64,000 nucleotides of DNA from Arthrobacter sp. ISL-30. Its GTDB lineage: Bacteria > Actinomycetota > Actinomycetes > Actinomycetales > Micrococcaceae. Below the pieces are notes generated by a model. It searched no databases. It was not told the DNA's origin and was given only the letters and a program-made list of their open reading frames with translations. The translations under genes and the position numbers were made by a program. Positions 40,427 to 49,807 of this stretch are shown one piece after another (position 1 is the first letter of the stretch; every line of letters begins with the position of its first letter). The stretch spans positions 91,984-155,983 of the forward strand of contig NZ_JAGGPK010000025.1 of assembly GCF_018613855.1 (NCBI RefSeq). Reading direction: 5' to 3'.

Positions 40427-40464
40427 CGCTGATCAGAACAAGGCCCTTGGGTCTTTTTATTCCC

Positions 40465-43400
40465 TTACGAATTCTTCCGTTGAGACTGGCTGCTACGGCT
40501 GCTTTTCGCGGCGTCAACTCGGCTCCGGTAGAGGCCGGAAACATCGGGCAGCTGCTGGAGGGTCTGGAGCAGTGCCTTCTTCTCCCGCCGCCCCTCAACC
40601 AGGTTGTACAGAACCGGCACCAGGACAAGTGTCAGGGCGGTCGAGGAAACCAGGCCGCCTATGACAACGATGGCGAGCGGGCGCGAGATGAACCCTCCGC
40701 TGCCGGTGATGCCAAGGGCCATGGGGGTCAAGGCGAAAACAGTGGCCAGGGCGGTCATGAGGATCGGGCGAAGCCTTTGTCTCGCTCCGTGCATAATCGC
40801 CTCGGACACGCCCATTCCTTGCCGGCCGTCATGGGGGCGCCGGTACTGATTAATCAGGTCGATAAGCACGATTGCGTTAGTCACCACGATTCCCACGAGC
40901 ATGAGCATTCCAATCAGGGACGGCAGCCCCAGGGAAACGCCCGTGAGCAGGAGAAGGCCGATCGCGCCGGTGGCGGCGAACGGGACGGACACCAGGAGGA
41001 TCAGGGGCTGCACCAGCGACTTGAAGGCGGCAACCATGATGACGTAGACGATCGCGATCGCGGCCAGGAGTGCCAGCCCGAGCTGACGGAATGACTCGGC
41101 CTGCTGGGTGGTGGCACCGCCTATGGACGCCGTGACTCCGGCCGGCAGCTGAACTTCAGCCATGCGCTTCTGGACTTCGGCGCTGACTGCTCCAAGGTTT
41201 GACCCCGACGGCGTGACTGAGACGCGGGCGGTGCGCTGGCCATTGCTGCTGGTAATGGAGATGGGGACGTCTCCCTGCTCCACGGAGGCAATGCTGTCCA
41301 GCGTCACGGGGCCACGCGCCGTCGGAAGCTGTAGGGCCTTGACCGCAGCTATGCTGCCAAACCGGGTTCCCTCCCCGATCTGTATTGGGAATTCGTCGGT
41401 GCCGATTCGGACGGAGCCAGCCGGGACGGGGCTCACGGTAGCGGCGAGCACGGCGCCCACCTGCTCTTCGTTCAGTCCCGCCGCAGTTGCCTTGGCGCGG
41501 TCGACACGGACCTGGACCACCGGCTGGTTAGCAGCGAGGTTGGTGGCTATCTCCGAGCTTCCGGGAACGCCGTCGAGCGCGGCCACCATCGCATCACTGG
41601 CGGCCTGGAGTTCTTGGGGGTCACCTGCCCGAATGGTGACGTCCACGGTCGACGACGAACCGAAGCCGCTCTGCTGGGCGCCTACCGTAATCTTTCCTGC
41701 GGCACCTGCCTGGGCGAGTTCGCTCCGGACCCGCTCCTGCAGCGCCCCCTGGTCCGCCGTCTCATCCGTCACCACCGTGAAGGTCGAATTCGAGGCCCCT
41801 GTGGACGTCAGTGCGGTGAAACCGGTCTGGGCATTGCCTGAGGTGACCTGGACGTCGCGGATGCCGTCGATGCCCTGCAGGACCTGTTCCACTTTTCCGG
41901 CTTCATTGCTTGTGTCCTGAAGGCTCGTTCCGGGCGCCAGGATCTGCCTGATGGTCATGCTGTTTTCGCCTGAGCGTCCGAGTAAGTCGGTCGCCATGAA
42001 CGGGACCATGGCCGCGGTGCCCGCCAGGATAAGTCCGGCAGCCACCACCGTTAGCACGGGGTGCCGCTGGGTCTTGCGCAGCACCGGCATGTACGCCCTC
42101 TGTAACAGGGTCCGCTGCTCCGCCGCATGGGCTTTGGCGGCAATGTCACTGGCAAGTCCTGTCGATCCCGAGGGAGAGGGCGATTTGAGGAACCAGTAGG
42201 CCAGTACCGGGACAATCGTCAACGACACCAGCAGGGAGGACAGCAACGCGATGGTCACTGTCAGGGCGAAGGGCCGGAAGAGTTCGCCGGCAAGTTCTCC
42301 GACGAAGGCAATCGGGAGGAACACGGCAACCGTGGTCAGGGTGGAGGCGGTAATGGCGCCGGCAACTTCCCTGACGGAGGTGAGGATTGCCGTGAGTTTG
42401 GGCTCCCCGTAGCTCAGGTGCCGTTTGATGTTCTCGATAACCACAATCGAGTCGTCCACGACGCGTCCGATTGCGATTGTCAGGGCACCAAGGGTGAGGA
42501 TGTTGAGGGAGTAGCGTGTTGCCGAGATTCCGATGAAGGTGATCAGCAACGAAAGCGGAATAGATACGGCCGTCACCAGCGTGGACCGCACCGACATGAG
42601 GAACACGAGGATGACGGCCACTGCAAAGCCCAGGCCCAGCAGGCCTTCGGTAGTCAGGTCCTTGATGGACTTCTCAATATAAGGCGCCTGGTCGAAAACC
42701 GCCGTGAACCTTGCGTTGGCGCCCAGTTCGGCTTCCATGGCGGCGATTGAATCCTTTACCGCATGCGAAATCGCCACCGTGTCGCCCTCGGGCTTCTTCG
42801 TCACAGAGAGCGCGAGAGTCGGCTTTCCGTTGGTGCGGGTAATCGACGTCGGTGGCTCGTCCTTGATGCTGACGTCGGCCACGGTGCCGATGGTCGCCGC
42901 TTCCCGCACGCCTGCCAAGGGGAGGCCTTTGATGACGTCCACGGAGTCGATGGGACTGCCAACCTGGAGGGAGAGGGTCTTGCCGTGGTCCTCGATGGTG
43001 CCCGCGGGAACCAGGGAACCATTGTTTTTCAGGGCATTGCCGATTGCCTGGACCGACGCACCCGTGGCGGCCATGGCGTCAGGCCGAGGCTGGATCAGGA
43101 TGTGTTGGCCTGCCCCGCCAGTCACATCGGCGCTGCGCACGCCGTCGAGCTTCAGAAGGCGGGGAACGCTCAGTCTCTGGAGATCGGCGTCGAGCTCGCT
43201 CAGGGACTTGTCCGAGGACACGGCCAGGAAAACGATCGGGAAATCACTTAGGTTGCCGGCGATGGGTTGCGGCTGCACATCCGCTGGCCGGATCCGCTTT
43301 GCGTTGGAGATGGCCCGGTCAATCTGGTTCCGTGCCCGATCCAGGTTCGAGCCGTACGTGAACACCATTGTGATCTGCGAAACCCCGTTGCGGGACGTCG

Positions 43401-43647
43401 CCGTGGTCGACTCGAGCCCTTCGACGCTATTCAGCGCGGCTTCGAGGGGCCGGCTCACCTGCTTGTCCACTACTTCGGGCGACACCCCCGGCATGGAGGT
43501 GATAACCGTAATCTGCGGAAACTCGATGGACGGGATCAGTTCCTGCTTGAGGGAGGACATAGTGATAACGCCAAACACCGCCGCGAAGACGGTGATCAGC
43601 GCAATCAGGGCACGATTGCCCAGCGATAGACGTGCCAGCCGGAACAT
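40465..43647 (-). CDS. RND efflux pump, AcrB/HAE1-like permease
   Basis: A 1060-residue RND permease with two repeats of six helices and two large extracytoplasmic domains. The proton-relay helix IGRVVDDSIVVIENI near residue 405 keeps the paired aspartates, and the second-half counterpart LVGIVVTNAIVLIDLINQYR is near residue 945. The architecture matches AcrB-like (HAE1) pumps rather than mycobacterial MmpL. In a monoderm cell there is no outer-membrane channel, and no membrane fusion protein gene is adjacent, so it presumably exports hydrophobic compounds alone. GGGAGG ribosome site before ATG 43647. Same strand as mqo, 39 bp apart. Confidence 0.9.
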   Translation of the reverse strand: MFRLARLSLGNRALIALITVFAAVFGVITMSSLKQELIPSIEFPQITVITSMPGVSPEVVDKQVSRPLEAALNSVEGLESTTATSRNGVSQITMVFTYGSNLDRARNQIDRAISNAKRIRPADVQPQPIAGNLSDFPIVFLAVSSDKSLSELDADLQRLSVPRLLKLDGVRSADVTGGAGQHILIQPRPDAMAATGASVQAIGNALKNNGSLVPAGTIEDHGKTLSLQVGSPIDSVDVIKGLPLAGVREAATIGTVADVSIKDEPPTSITRTNGKPTLALSVTKKPEGDTVAISHAVKDSIAAMEAELGANARFTAVFDQAPYIEKSIKDLTTEGLLGLGFAVAVILVFLMSVRSTLVTAVSIPLSLLITFIGISATRYSLNILTLGALTIAIGRVVDDSIVVIENIKRHLSYGEPKLTAILTSVREVAGAITASTLTTVAVFLPIAFVGELAGELFRPFALTVTIALLSSLLVSLTIVPVLAYWFLKSPSPSGSTGLASDIAAKAHAAEQRTLLQRAYMPVLRKTQRHPVLTVVAAGLILAGTAAMVPFMATDLLGRSGENSMTIRQILAPGTSLQDTSNEAGKVEQVLQGIDGIRDVQVTSGNAQTGFTALTSTGASNSTFTVVTDETADQGALQERVRSELAQAGAAGKITVGAQQSGFGSSSTVDVTIRAGDPQELQAASDAMVAALDGVPGSSEIATNLAANQPVVQVRVDRAKATAAGLNEEQVGAVLAATVSPVPAGSVRIGTDEFPIQIGEGTRFGSIAAVKALQLPTARGPVTLDSIASVEQGDVPISITSSNGQRTARVSVTPSGSNLGAVSAEVQKRMAEVQLPAGVTASIGGATTQQAESFRQLGLALLAAIAIVYVIMVAAFKSLVQPLILLVSVPFAATGAIGLLLLTGVSLGLPSLIGMLMLVGIVVTNAIVLIDLINQYRRPHDGRQGMGVSEAIMHGARQRLRPILMTALATVFALTPMALGITGSGGFISRPLAIVVIGGLVSSTALTLVLVPVLYNLVEGRREKKALLQTLQQLPDVSGLYRSRVDAAKSSRSSQSQRKNS

Positions 43648-43686
43648 TCCAACGCCTCCCGGGACCTTGGGGCCAGGTTATGACCT

Positions 43687-45189
43687 CTAGCTGTTGACGC
43701 TGGCCTCTTGGAGCTGGAGGGACCTTGCGGTGCTGGCTTCGATTTCCTCGGCGAGCTCGGGGTTGTCATTGAGCTTGACGCCGTAGCCGGGCATCATCTC
43801 CTTGAGCTTGCCCTGCCAACCCTTGAAATTCTTCGGGAAGGTCTTCTGCAGCAGCTCGATCATGATGGGTACCGCCGTCGAGGCCCCGGGGGAGGCGCCG
43901 AGGAGTGCGCCGATGGAGCCGTCCCGGCCCGCGATAACCTCGGTCCCGAACTGCAGGACGCCGCCCTTATGGGGATCCCTCTTGATGATCTGCACCCGCT
44001 GGCCGGCGGTGATGAGCTCCCAGTCGTCACCCTTGGCCTCGGGGTAGTACTCGCGCAGCGATTCCACCTTGGCGTCGCGGCCCTTGGCTACTTCCTTGAT
44101 GAGGTACGCCGTCAGATCCATGTTGTCCTTGGCAACGGCCAGCATGGGAATGATGTTGCTTGGGCGGATGGACAACGGCAGGTCAAGGTAGCTGCTGGTC
44201 TTGAGGAAGTTCGTGGAGAAACCGGCGTAGGGGCCGAACAGCAGCGACCGCTTCCCGTTGACGTAGCGGGTATCGAGATGGGGGACTGACATCGGAGGCG
44301 CGCCCACGGAGGCCTGGCCGTAGACTTTGGCGGCGTGCTGGCTGGCGACGGCGGGGTCGGTGCAGCGGAAGAACTGGCCCGACACCGGGAATCCGCCGTA
44401 GCCCTTGCTTTCCGGAATGCCGGAAGCCTGGAGGAGGTGCAGGGCGCCTCCGCCGGCTCCCACGAACACGAACTTTGCATGGATACCTCCATGCTCACCG
44501 GAGGCGGGGTACTTGAGCTTGAGGTCCCATCCGCCGTCGGAAGCCCTGCGGATGTCAGTGACGTCGTGCCCGTAGTTGACCTCCACACCGTTGTTGCGAA
44601 GGTAGCCGGTGAGCTCGCGGGTCAGGGCACCGAAGTCGACGTCGGTTCCCTCGGCGGCACGGGTCGCGGCCACCTTCTGCCGGGGGTCACGGCCCTGAAC
44701 GATTAGGGGAGCCCACTTGGCAATCAGCGAGGGATCCTCGGAGTACTCCATGCTGCGGAACAGGGTGTTGGGCTTAAGGGCTTCGTAGCGCCGGCGCAGG
44801 AAATCAACGTGGTCATCGCCGATGACGAAGCTCATGTGCGGAACCGTGTTGATGAAACGCTTGGGCGAACCGATCAGCGAGTTGTCCACCAGGTGCGACC
44901 AGAACTGGCGGGACAGCTGGAACTGCTCATTGATGTGAATTGCCTTGGCCGGTTTGACGCTGCCATCCTTCGCAGCGGGAGTGTAGTTCAATTCACAGAG
45001 TGCCGCGTGACCTGTGCCGGCGTTGTTCCAGGGTCCTGAGCTTTCCAGCCCCACTTCGTCGAGCCGCTCAAAGAGGGAAATGGACCACGTGGGCTCGAGC
45101 TGCTTGATGAAAGCCCCAAGGGTGGCGCTCATGATGCCACCGCCAATAAGGACGACGTCGGCGTGTTGTGTCTTGGAAATGAAGGTCAC
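43687..45189 (-). CDS. mqo: Malate:quinone oxidoreductase
   Basis: A 500-residue membrane-associated FAD enzyme that oxidises malate to oxaloacetate and reduces menaquinone, the usual alternative to malate dehydrogenase in actinobacteria. The FAD motif [21 protein letters not shown] is at residues 13-33; [39 protein letters not shown] and [18 protein letters not shown] are family hallmarks. GTG 45189 follows a GGAGA ribosome site by seven bases; TTG 45195 two codons upstream is less likely. No other citric-acid-cycle gene is nearby. Confidence 0.95.
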   Translation of the reverse strand: MTFISKTQHADVVLIGGGIMSATLGAFIKQLEPTWSISLFERLDEVGLESSGPWNNAGTGHAALCELNYTPAAKDGSVKPAKAIHINEQFQLSRQFWSHLVDNSLIGSPKRFINTVPHMSFVIGDDHVDFLRRRYEALKPNTLFRSMEYSEDPSLIAKWAPLIVQGRDPRQKVAATRAAEGTDVDFGALTRELTGYLRNNGVEVNYGHDVTDIRRASDGGWDLKLKYPASGEHGGIHAKFVFVGAGGGALHLLQASGIPESKGYGGFPVSGQFFRCTDPAVASQHAAKVYGQASVGAPPMSVPHLDTRYVNGKRSLLFGPYAGFSTNFLKTSSYLDLPLSIRPSNIIPMLAVAKDNMDLTAYLIKEVAKGRDAKVESLREYYPEAKGDDWELITAGQRVQIIKRDPHKGGVLQFGTEVIAGRDGSIGALLGASPGASTAVPIMIELLQKTFPKNFKGWQGKLKEMMPGYGVKLNDNPELAEEIEASTARSLQLQEASVNS

Positions 45190-45268
45190 GATCAATCTCC
45201 GGGTACGGCGGCACTGGCTGTCACAGAATATCCCCGGCGTGCCTAATAACTGAAATTGCCGTGGGCCG

Positions 45269-46936
45269 TCAAGGCTTCAGGCGGACGTTTGTGAAAACTT
45301 CGTTTAAGACGGGCGACGCGGGGTACTTTTCAACCCGGTCGGAGAGCGCCAGCGCCGAGATCGGAAACGCGATCGGGACGGCCGGGACGGAGGCCGCGAT
45401 CTGGGCGTTAATGGTCTGGTATTGGCTGGTCCGGTCCTGGCCCTCGGGCAGTCCGCGGGCACGGTCGATCTTGGAGAAGACCTGCGGATCCTTGTAGCCG
45501 AATTCGCTGTTGGTCTCACCAAAGAGGGGCGCCACGAAGTTGTCGGGATCGGAATAGGCCCCGTTCCAGCCCAGCAGGTGCAGGGCGTGGTCACCTGGCG
45601 ACTGGACCTTCTGCAGGTAGCCCTCGCTCCATTCCACGGGAACAGGTTTGATGTTAAACCCGACGGCTGTCAGCTGGCGGCTGAGCTCCGCATAAATTTT
45701 TTCGGGGGTGGGAAGGTACGCCCTGGTGGCATTGAGGGGGTAGTAGAACTTGAGTTCTTCGCCTTTGTAGCCGCTTTCGGCCAAGACCTTCTTGGCCTTG
45801 TCCGGGTCATAGCCCAGGGAGGGCGCGTTGTTGTTGAAGCCACTCAGCTTCGGCGGTACGAACTGGGTTGCCTGTGCCGTGTTGTCGATGAAGAATCTCC
45901 GGATCAGGGTGTCCTTGTCAATGGCCATTTCCAGAGCCTGGCGCACTTCGAGGTTATCCAGCGGGGCAACCGCCTGATTGATGCCCAGGTACATGACGGA
46001 GAAGGGGTCACGCTGGACGATCTGCATGCCCTTCTTTACCAGTTGGTCGAAATTTCCGACCGTAACGAGGTCGTAGCCGTCGATCTTCCCGTCCAGCAGC
46101 GCCTGGAGTCGGGCCTGGGGGTGGTCATAGGGAATGAAGTTGATGCTGGCAATCTGTCCGCGTTCTCCCCAGTAGTCCTTGTAGCTGGAGAGCGACACGC
46201 CGCCGTCGTTCCAGGACGTGAAAACGTACGGGCCGGTACCGATCGGATGGTTCGCGTAGGCGGACATCGGCTGCCCGTCGCGCGACTGGTCCAGCACATT
46301 TGCCGTCTGTGCCGCCAGTGCCTGCGGGGAGGAGATGCCAAAGGCGGGAAGGGTCAATGCCTGGAGGAAACCCGTGAACGGGCGGGTCAGGCTGATGCGG
46401 ACAGTGTCGCCGGAGGGGGTGGCGCAGGACTTGTAGATAGACAGGTCAGGAGTGTCCGAGAACGCCTTGAAGACGCCCTTGAATGTGATGCCCGGCGCCT
46501 TCGTCCTCACGTCCTGGGGGTAGGTATACCAGCGATCGAAGTTGGCGCAGACGGCAGCGGGGTCAAGGGGCGTTCCATCATGGAAGGTGACGTTGGGCCG
46601 GAGCTTGAAGTCGTAGCTTAAGCCGTCGTCTCCCTCTGACCATTCAATCGCGAGTTGAGGGGACGGCTGTCCGGTGGTGGGATCCACCCCGACGAGGCCT
46701 TCCAGGATCTGGCGGGTGACACGGTAGGACTCCGCGTCGGCAGTGAGGGCCGGATCAAGCCCAAGGGGTTGGGAGGCCGTTCCGAAGTTGAATGTGGCTG
46801 TTGGCTCGCTGGGTGCGGTAGAGGTGGTCGGCGACGACGGTGCGGGGCCCGGCACCGCCGTGCACGAGGCCAGGGCAAGCGCGAGAATTCCCGCGCCGAT
46901 GCTGGCTGCCGCTCGGCTCAACGTGCTGAATGCCAC
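45269..46936 (-). CDS. ABC transporter substrate-binding lipoprotein (oligopeptide/dipeptide type)
   Basis: A 555-residue lipoprotein of the solute-binding family 5 (OppA/DppA). The lipobox LASC lies at about residues 21-24. [24 protein letters not shown] near residue 58, [24 protein letters not shown] near residue 115 and [17 protein letters not shown] near residue 228 are typical. It binds peptides or similar ligands outside the membrane. No permease or ATPase genes adjoin, so it must share a transporter encoded elsewhere. GTG 46936 has a GAGGGGGA ribosome site. Confidence 0.9.
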   Translation of the reverse strand: MAFSTLSRAAASIGAGILALALASCTAVPGPAPSSPTTSTAPSEPTATFNFGTASQPLGLDPALTADAESYRVTRQILEGLVGVDPTTGQPSPQLAIEWSEGDDGLSYDFKLRPNVTFHDGTPLDPAAVCANFDRWYTYPQDVRTKAPGITFKGVFKAFSDTPDLSIYKSCATPSGDTVRISLTRPFTGFLQALTLPAFGISSPQALAAQTANVLDQSRDGQPMSAYANHPIGTGPYVFTSWNDGGVSLSSYKDYWGERGQIASINFIPYDHPQARLQALLDGKIDGYDLVTVGNFDQLVKKGMQIVQRDPFSVMYLGINQAVAPLDNLEVRQALEMAIDKDTLIRRFFIDNTAQATQFVPPKLSGFNNNAPSLGYDPDKAKKVLAESGYKGEELKFYYPLNATRAYLPTPEKIYAELSRQLTAVGFNIKPVPVEWSEGYLQKVQSPGDHALHLLGWNGAYSDPDNFVAPLFGETNSEFGYKDPQVFSKIDRARGLPEGQDRTSQYQTINAQIAASVPAVPIAFPISALALSDRVEKYPASPVLNEVFTNVRLKP

Positions 46937-47030
46937 TCGTAGTCCCCCTCAAAGTGGTTGGAAAGGCCGGGCCCGCAGCGAAGCGGACTGCAGTTCAGTC
47001 TAAGTGACGCTCCTGGCCGTGAGATGGCGA

Positions 47031-47054
47031 TACCCCGGTCCGGGGACCGGGGTA
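47031..47054 (-). terminator. Hairpin downstream of tRNA-Leu
   Basis: TACCCCGGTC at 47031-47040 pairs perfectly with GACCGGGGTA at 47045-47054 around a four-base loop. It lies 16 bases beyond the tRNA CCA end on the minus strand; no T-run follows. Confidence 0.6.
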
Positions 47055-47070
47055 CTGAATGCCGGAGCAT

Positions 47071-47155
47071 TGGTGCGCAAGGGGGGACTTGAACCCCCAC
47101 GCCCGAAGGCACAGGAACCTAAATCCTGCGTGTCTGCCAATTTCACCACTCGCGC
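47071..47155 (-). tRNA. tRNA-Leu (anticodon TAG), CCA encoded
   Basis: Read on the minus strand: acceptor GCGCGAG pairs with CTTGCGC, the anticodon stem CAGGA/TCCTG holds loop TTTAGGT with anticodon TAG, a class II long variable arm (GCCTTCGGGC region) follows, and the T-arm contains GTTCAAG. Discriminator A and an encoded CCA end at 47071. It reads CTA and other CTN leucine codons. Confidence 0.95.
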
Positions 47156-47232
47156 AGGTTCCGGCCTCCAGTCTACCTATGGTTGGCGTGCAGGCCGAAA
47201 CAGGCTCGACGACGAGCCGAGAAGCTCGCGAA

Positions 47233-47733
47233 CTACTTATCGAGTTTGAGGTCCCTGCGCAGCTTCGCGACGTGGCCGGTTGCCCGTACGTTGTACTGCG
47301 CCAGGGCCACTTTGCCCTCAGGGTCCACCACAATGGTGGAGCGGATCAGGCCCTCGTAGGTCCGGCCATAGTTTTTCTTCTCGCCCCAAGCTCCGTAGGC
47401 CTCGGCAACCTTGTGGCCTTCGTCGGACAGCAGCGGGAAGGTCAGCTCTTCTTCCTTGACGAACTTGGCCAGGTCCTTGACCGGATCAGGAGACACGCCC
47501 AGGACCTCGTAGCCAACCGCTTTCAGGGCAGCCAAGGAATCCCGGAAGTCGCAGGCCTGCTTGGTGCAACCCGGGGTGGAGGCTGCCGGATAGAAATAGA
47601 CGATTGTGTTCCTTCCACGGAAGTCACCCAGGCGGACCTCGTTGCCTGCCGCGTCCTGGAGCGTGAAGTCCGGGGCAGCGTCGCCCTGCACAAGCCGTTC
47701 AGCCAAAAGTTTCTCCTTTGTTTCCAACGCCAC
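47233..47733 (-). CDS. bcp: Thioredoxin-dependent thiol peroxidase (peroxiredoxin, BCP/PrxQ)
   Basis: A 166-residue peroxiredoxin that reduces hydrogen peroxide and organic hydroperoxides with thioredoxin. FYPAASTPGCTKQACDF gives the peroxidatic Cys at 56 and the resolving Cys five residues later at 61, the PrxQ pattern. The full thioredoxin fold follows, ending RDLKLDK. GTG 47733 is the likely start with AGGA close upstream. It lies between tRNA-Leu (same strand) and a divergent MarR gene, a plausible but unproven regulator. Confidence 0.93.
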   Translation of the reverse strand: MALETKEKLLAERLVQGDAAPDFTLQDAAGNEVRLGDFRGRNTIVYFYPAASTPGCTKQACDFRDSLAALKAVGYEVLGVSPDPVKDLAKFVKEEELTFPLLSDEGHKVAEAYGAWGEKKNYGRTYEGLIRSTIVVDPEGKVALAQYNVRATGHVAKLRRDLKLDK

Positions 47734-47866
47734 GGTTCCTATGCGGCGATTCCCACGCGGCCTACCAGCTTAGTGATTTTCCGGCGCCGGACACGAATTG
47801 AGACCACAAGTCCCATTTTGTTCGCCGAAGTTGCCCGTTTCGGACACATGCCGGCTCAGGGCTTTA

Positions 47867-47872
47867 TATACT
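47867..47872 (+). promoter_or_regulatory. -10 hexamer for marR-type gene at 47880
   Basis: TATACT, close to consensus, ends seven bases before ATG 47880; the mRNA would start one base before the ATG. Confidence 0.5.
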
Positions 47873-47879
47873 GTCGGCT

Positions 47880-48356
47880 ATGCCTGACATGGATCGTTGG
47901 CCCACCGGTCGCCTGTTGTCTACGGCGGCACGGCTCGTCGAGCATGCCTGGAACGAGAAGCTGAGTGCCATGGGACTCACGCACGCAGGCGTCATAGCCC
48001 TCGATGTCCTGGCCGCAAAAGGCCCGATGACCCAGGCGATGCTAGCGCAGATCGTGCGGGTGCAGGCTCAGACCATGGGCAAGACATTAGTGCGCCTGGA
48101 AACCCATGGCCACATCCAGCGCGTACGCAGCCAGTCCGACCGCCGCAGCCATGTTGTGTCCCTTACGGATGCCGGCGCGCAGGCGCTTTCCCAGGCCCGA
48201 GAACTTGAACGGGCAGTGCTTGCACCCGTGGCAGTCGATACCGACAAGCTCCGCCGGGAACTCCAGACAGTGGTTCGCGATCTTGCGGCCGGCGACTCTT
48301 CACAAGTCACCAAGGCCATCGTCAACGCAGTGGACCCGGCCGTCGACGTCGTTTGA
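47880..48356 (+). CDS. MarR family transcriptional regulator
   Basis: A 158-residue winged-helix protein: the helix-turn-helix is GPMTQAMLAQIVRVQAQTMGKTLVRLETHGH (about residues 48-78) and the wing RVRSQSDRRSHVVSLTDAG. N- and C-terminal helices form the dimer. Target unknown; the nearest genes are bcp (divergent, 146 bp) and tRNA-Lys (convergent). No ribosome site precedes the ATG, matching a leaderless start. Confidence 0.88.
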   Translation: MPDMDRWPTGRLLSTAARLVEHAWNEKLSAMGLTHAGVIALDVLAAKGPMTQAMLAQIVRVQAQTMGKTLVRLETHGHIQRVRSQSDRRSHVVSLTDAGAQALSQARELERAVLAPVAVDTDKLRRELQTVVRDLAAGDSSQVTKAIVNAVDPAVDVV

Positions 48357-48415
48357 CCAGCGACAGCGAAGCACCCTGCGTGCGCGGCCGACTACCCTTC
48401 GGCGTCGTGAAAACA

Positions 48416-48457
48416 AATCAGCCCCTGACCTGCGTTTCCGCAGGTCAGGGGCTGATT
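48416..48457. terminator. Strong bidirectional hairpin between marR and tRNA-Lys
   Basis: A perfect 19-bp stem (48416-48434 with 48439-48457) with a four-base TTTC loop. On the minus strand it is followed by TTTGTTTTC, a good terminator for tRNA-Lys seven bases upstream; on the plus strand it can end the marR transcript. Confidence 0.9.
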
Positions 48458-48463
48458 CCTTTG

Positions 48464-48536
48464 TGCACCCCCCGGGACTCGAACCCGGAACCCATTGATT
48501 AAGAGTCAATTGCTCTGCCAGTTGAGCTAGAGGTGC
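48464..48536 (-). tRNA. tRNA-Lys (anticodon CTT)
   Basis: 73 nt on the minus strand. Acceptor GCACCTC pairs with GGGGTGC, D-arm AGCTCAACTGGCAGAGCA, anticodon stem ATTGA/TCAAT with loop CTCTTAA (anticodon CTT), T-arm with GGTTCGAGT. Discriminator A; CCA is not encoded. Confidence 0.95.
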
Positions 48537-48653
48537 ATCCGTTGTTTTCGTTCAATCGAGGCCGTTTCTTTTCCTCGTTGATCTCCGCAACGACATGAAA
48601 CTCTACACGAAGTTTGGTCGGGTGTGAAATCGGAATCCGGTGCCTGCCGTGGG

Positions 48654-49790
48654 CTAATTGGGAAGCCGATAAATCAGCGCGAAATCAGGGTTCTGATTGT
48701 TGGTGAGGACCCATAACCGTCCGTCCGGAGCCAGTGCAACGTCCCGAAGCCGCCCATGCATCTGTGTGAAATAGGCCACAGGCTCTCCGGCTGACTCGCC
48801 GTCGAGCGAAACCGACCAGAGGCGCCGCCCGCGTAACGCTCCCAGATAGGCCTCGTTGCCCACTATCGCCAGGCCACTTGGCGAGGATTCCGCCGTCGAC
48901 CGCCATACGACCTTCGCGTCAATGAATCCGGGCCGGCCGGGAGCGCCGGTCACTTCGGGCCAGCCGTAGTTGCCACCGGGCACAATGAGGTTCAGTTCGT
49001 CATTGACGTCGGGTCCGAATTCACTGGCCCACAGCCGGCCCTCCCCGTCCCACGCGAGGCCTTGGACGTTGCGGTGGCCATAGCTGTACACGGGGTTGTC
49101 ACCAAAGGGATTCCCCGGCGCAGGTTTGCCGTCCGGGGTGAGCCGCAGGATTTTGCCGCCGAGGGCGTTGCGGTCCTGGGGCTGGTTGCGGCGCTGGGAA
49201 TCACCTGTTCCCACGTAGAGGAAGCCATCAGGGCCAAAGCGGATCCTGCCGCCATTGTGCGTCGATGCCTTGGACATGCCCTCGAAAATCACTTCGGTGG
49301 GACCGAGCCGAAACCGGCCATCCGGCTCCTGTTCCAGCCGGCTTCGCGCTATTCGGTTGTCAGTGGCCGATGTGTAGTAACTGTAGAGGTAGCGGTCCTC
49401 GCGGAAGCCGGGGGACAGGGCCAAGCCCAAAAGCCCACCCTCCCCGCCGGGATCGACCTTGGGTATCGTCCCCACGTCGGAGGCGCGGCCATCCCGCACC
49501 ATCTTGATTTTTGCCGAGTCTCGCTCCGAAATGATGGCCGTCCCGTCTTCCAGGAACACGACCGCCCAGGGTATCTCCAAGGAGAGATCCAGTTTCGAGT
49601 CGAGCTGGGGCTGCCTGTCGATTCCGCCCTGGATGCTTCCGGTTCCGCCCTGGGTGCTTTCTTGGGGTTCCGGCCTGGGATCACCTTGGGGTGTGCAGCC
49701 TGCCAGCGCCGCTGCCAGGCTCCCGGCGACCAATGCGGACAGGAGCCGGGCTCCGGGAGAGCGCCCTGAGCCCGGCCCTCGGTGGTTCAT
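48654..49790 (-). CDS. PQQ-dependent sugar dehydrogenase family lipoprotein
   Basis: A 378-residue lipoprotein (lipobox LAGC near residue 32) with a six-bladed beta-propeller of the glucose/sorbosone dehydrogenase family. Conserved segments are LEIPWAVVFLEDGTAIISER, GEGGLLGLALSP, HNGGRIRFGPDGFLYVGTGD, GHRNVQGLAWD and PGGNYGWPEV, which line the PQQ site. It probably oxidises an aldose on the outer face of the membrane if PQQ is available; no PQQ genes are in the window. It begins 17 bases after the preceding membrane-protein gene on the same strand and has no visible ribosome site. Confidence 0.88.
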   Translation of the reverse strand: MNHRGPGSGRSPGARLLSALVAGSLAAALAGCTPQGDPRPEPQESTQGGTGSIQGGIDRQPQLDSKLDLSLEIPWAVVFLEDGTAIISERDSAKIKMVRDGRASDVGTIPKVDPGGEGGLLGLALSPGFREDRYLYSYYTSATDNRIARSRLEQEPDGRFRLGPTEVIFEGMSKASTHNGGRIRFGPDGFLYVGTGDSQRRNQPQDRNALGGKILRLTPDGKPAPGNPFGDNPVYSYGHRNVQGLAWDGEGRLWASEFGPDVNDELNLIVPGGNYGWPEVTGAPGRPGFIDAKVVWRSTAESSPSGLAIVGNEAYLGALRGRRLWSVSLDGESAGEPVAYFTQMHGRLRDVALAPDGRLWVLTNNQNPDFALIYRLPN

Positions 49791-49807
49791 GACTTGTTTG
49801 CCGCCGC

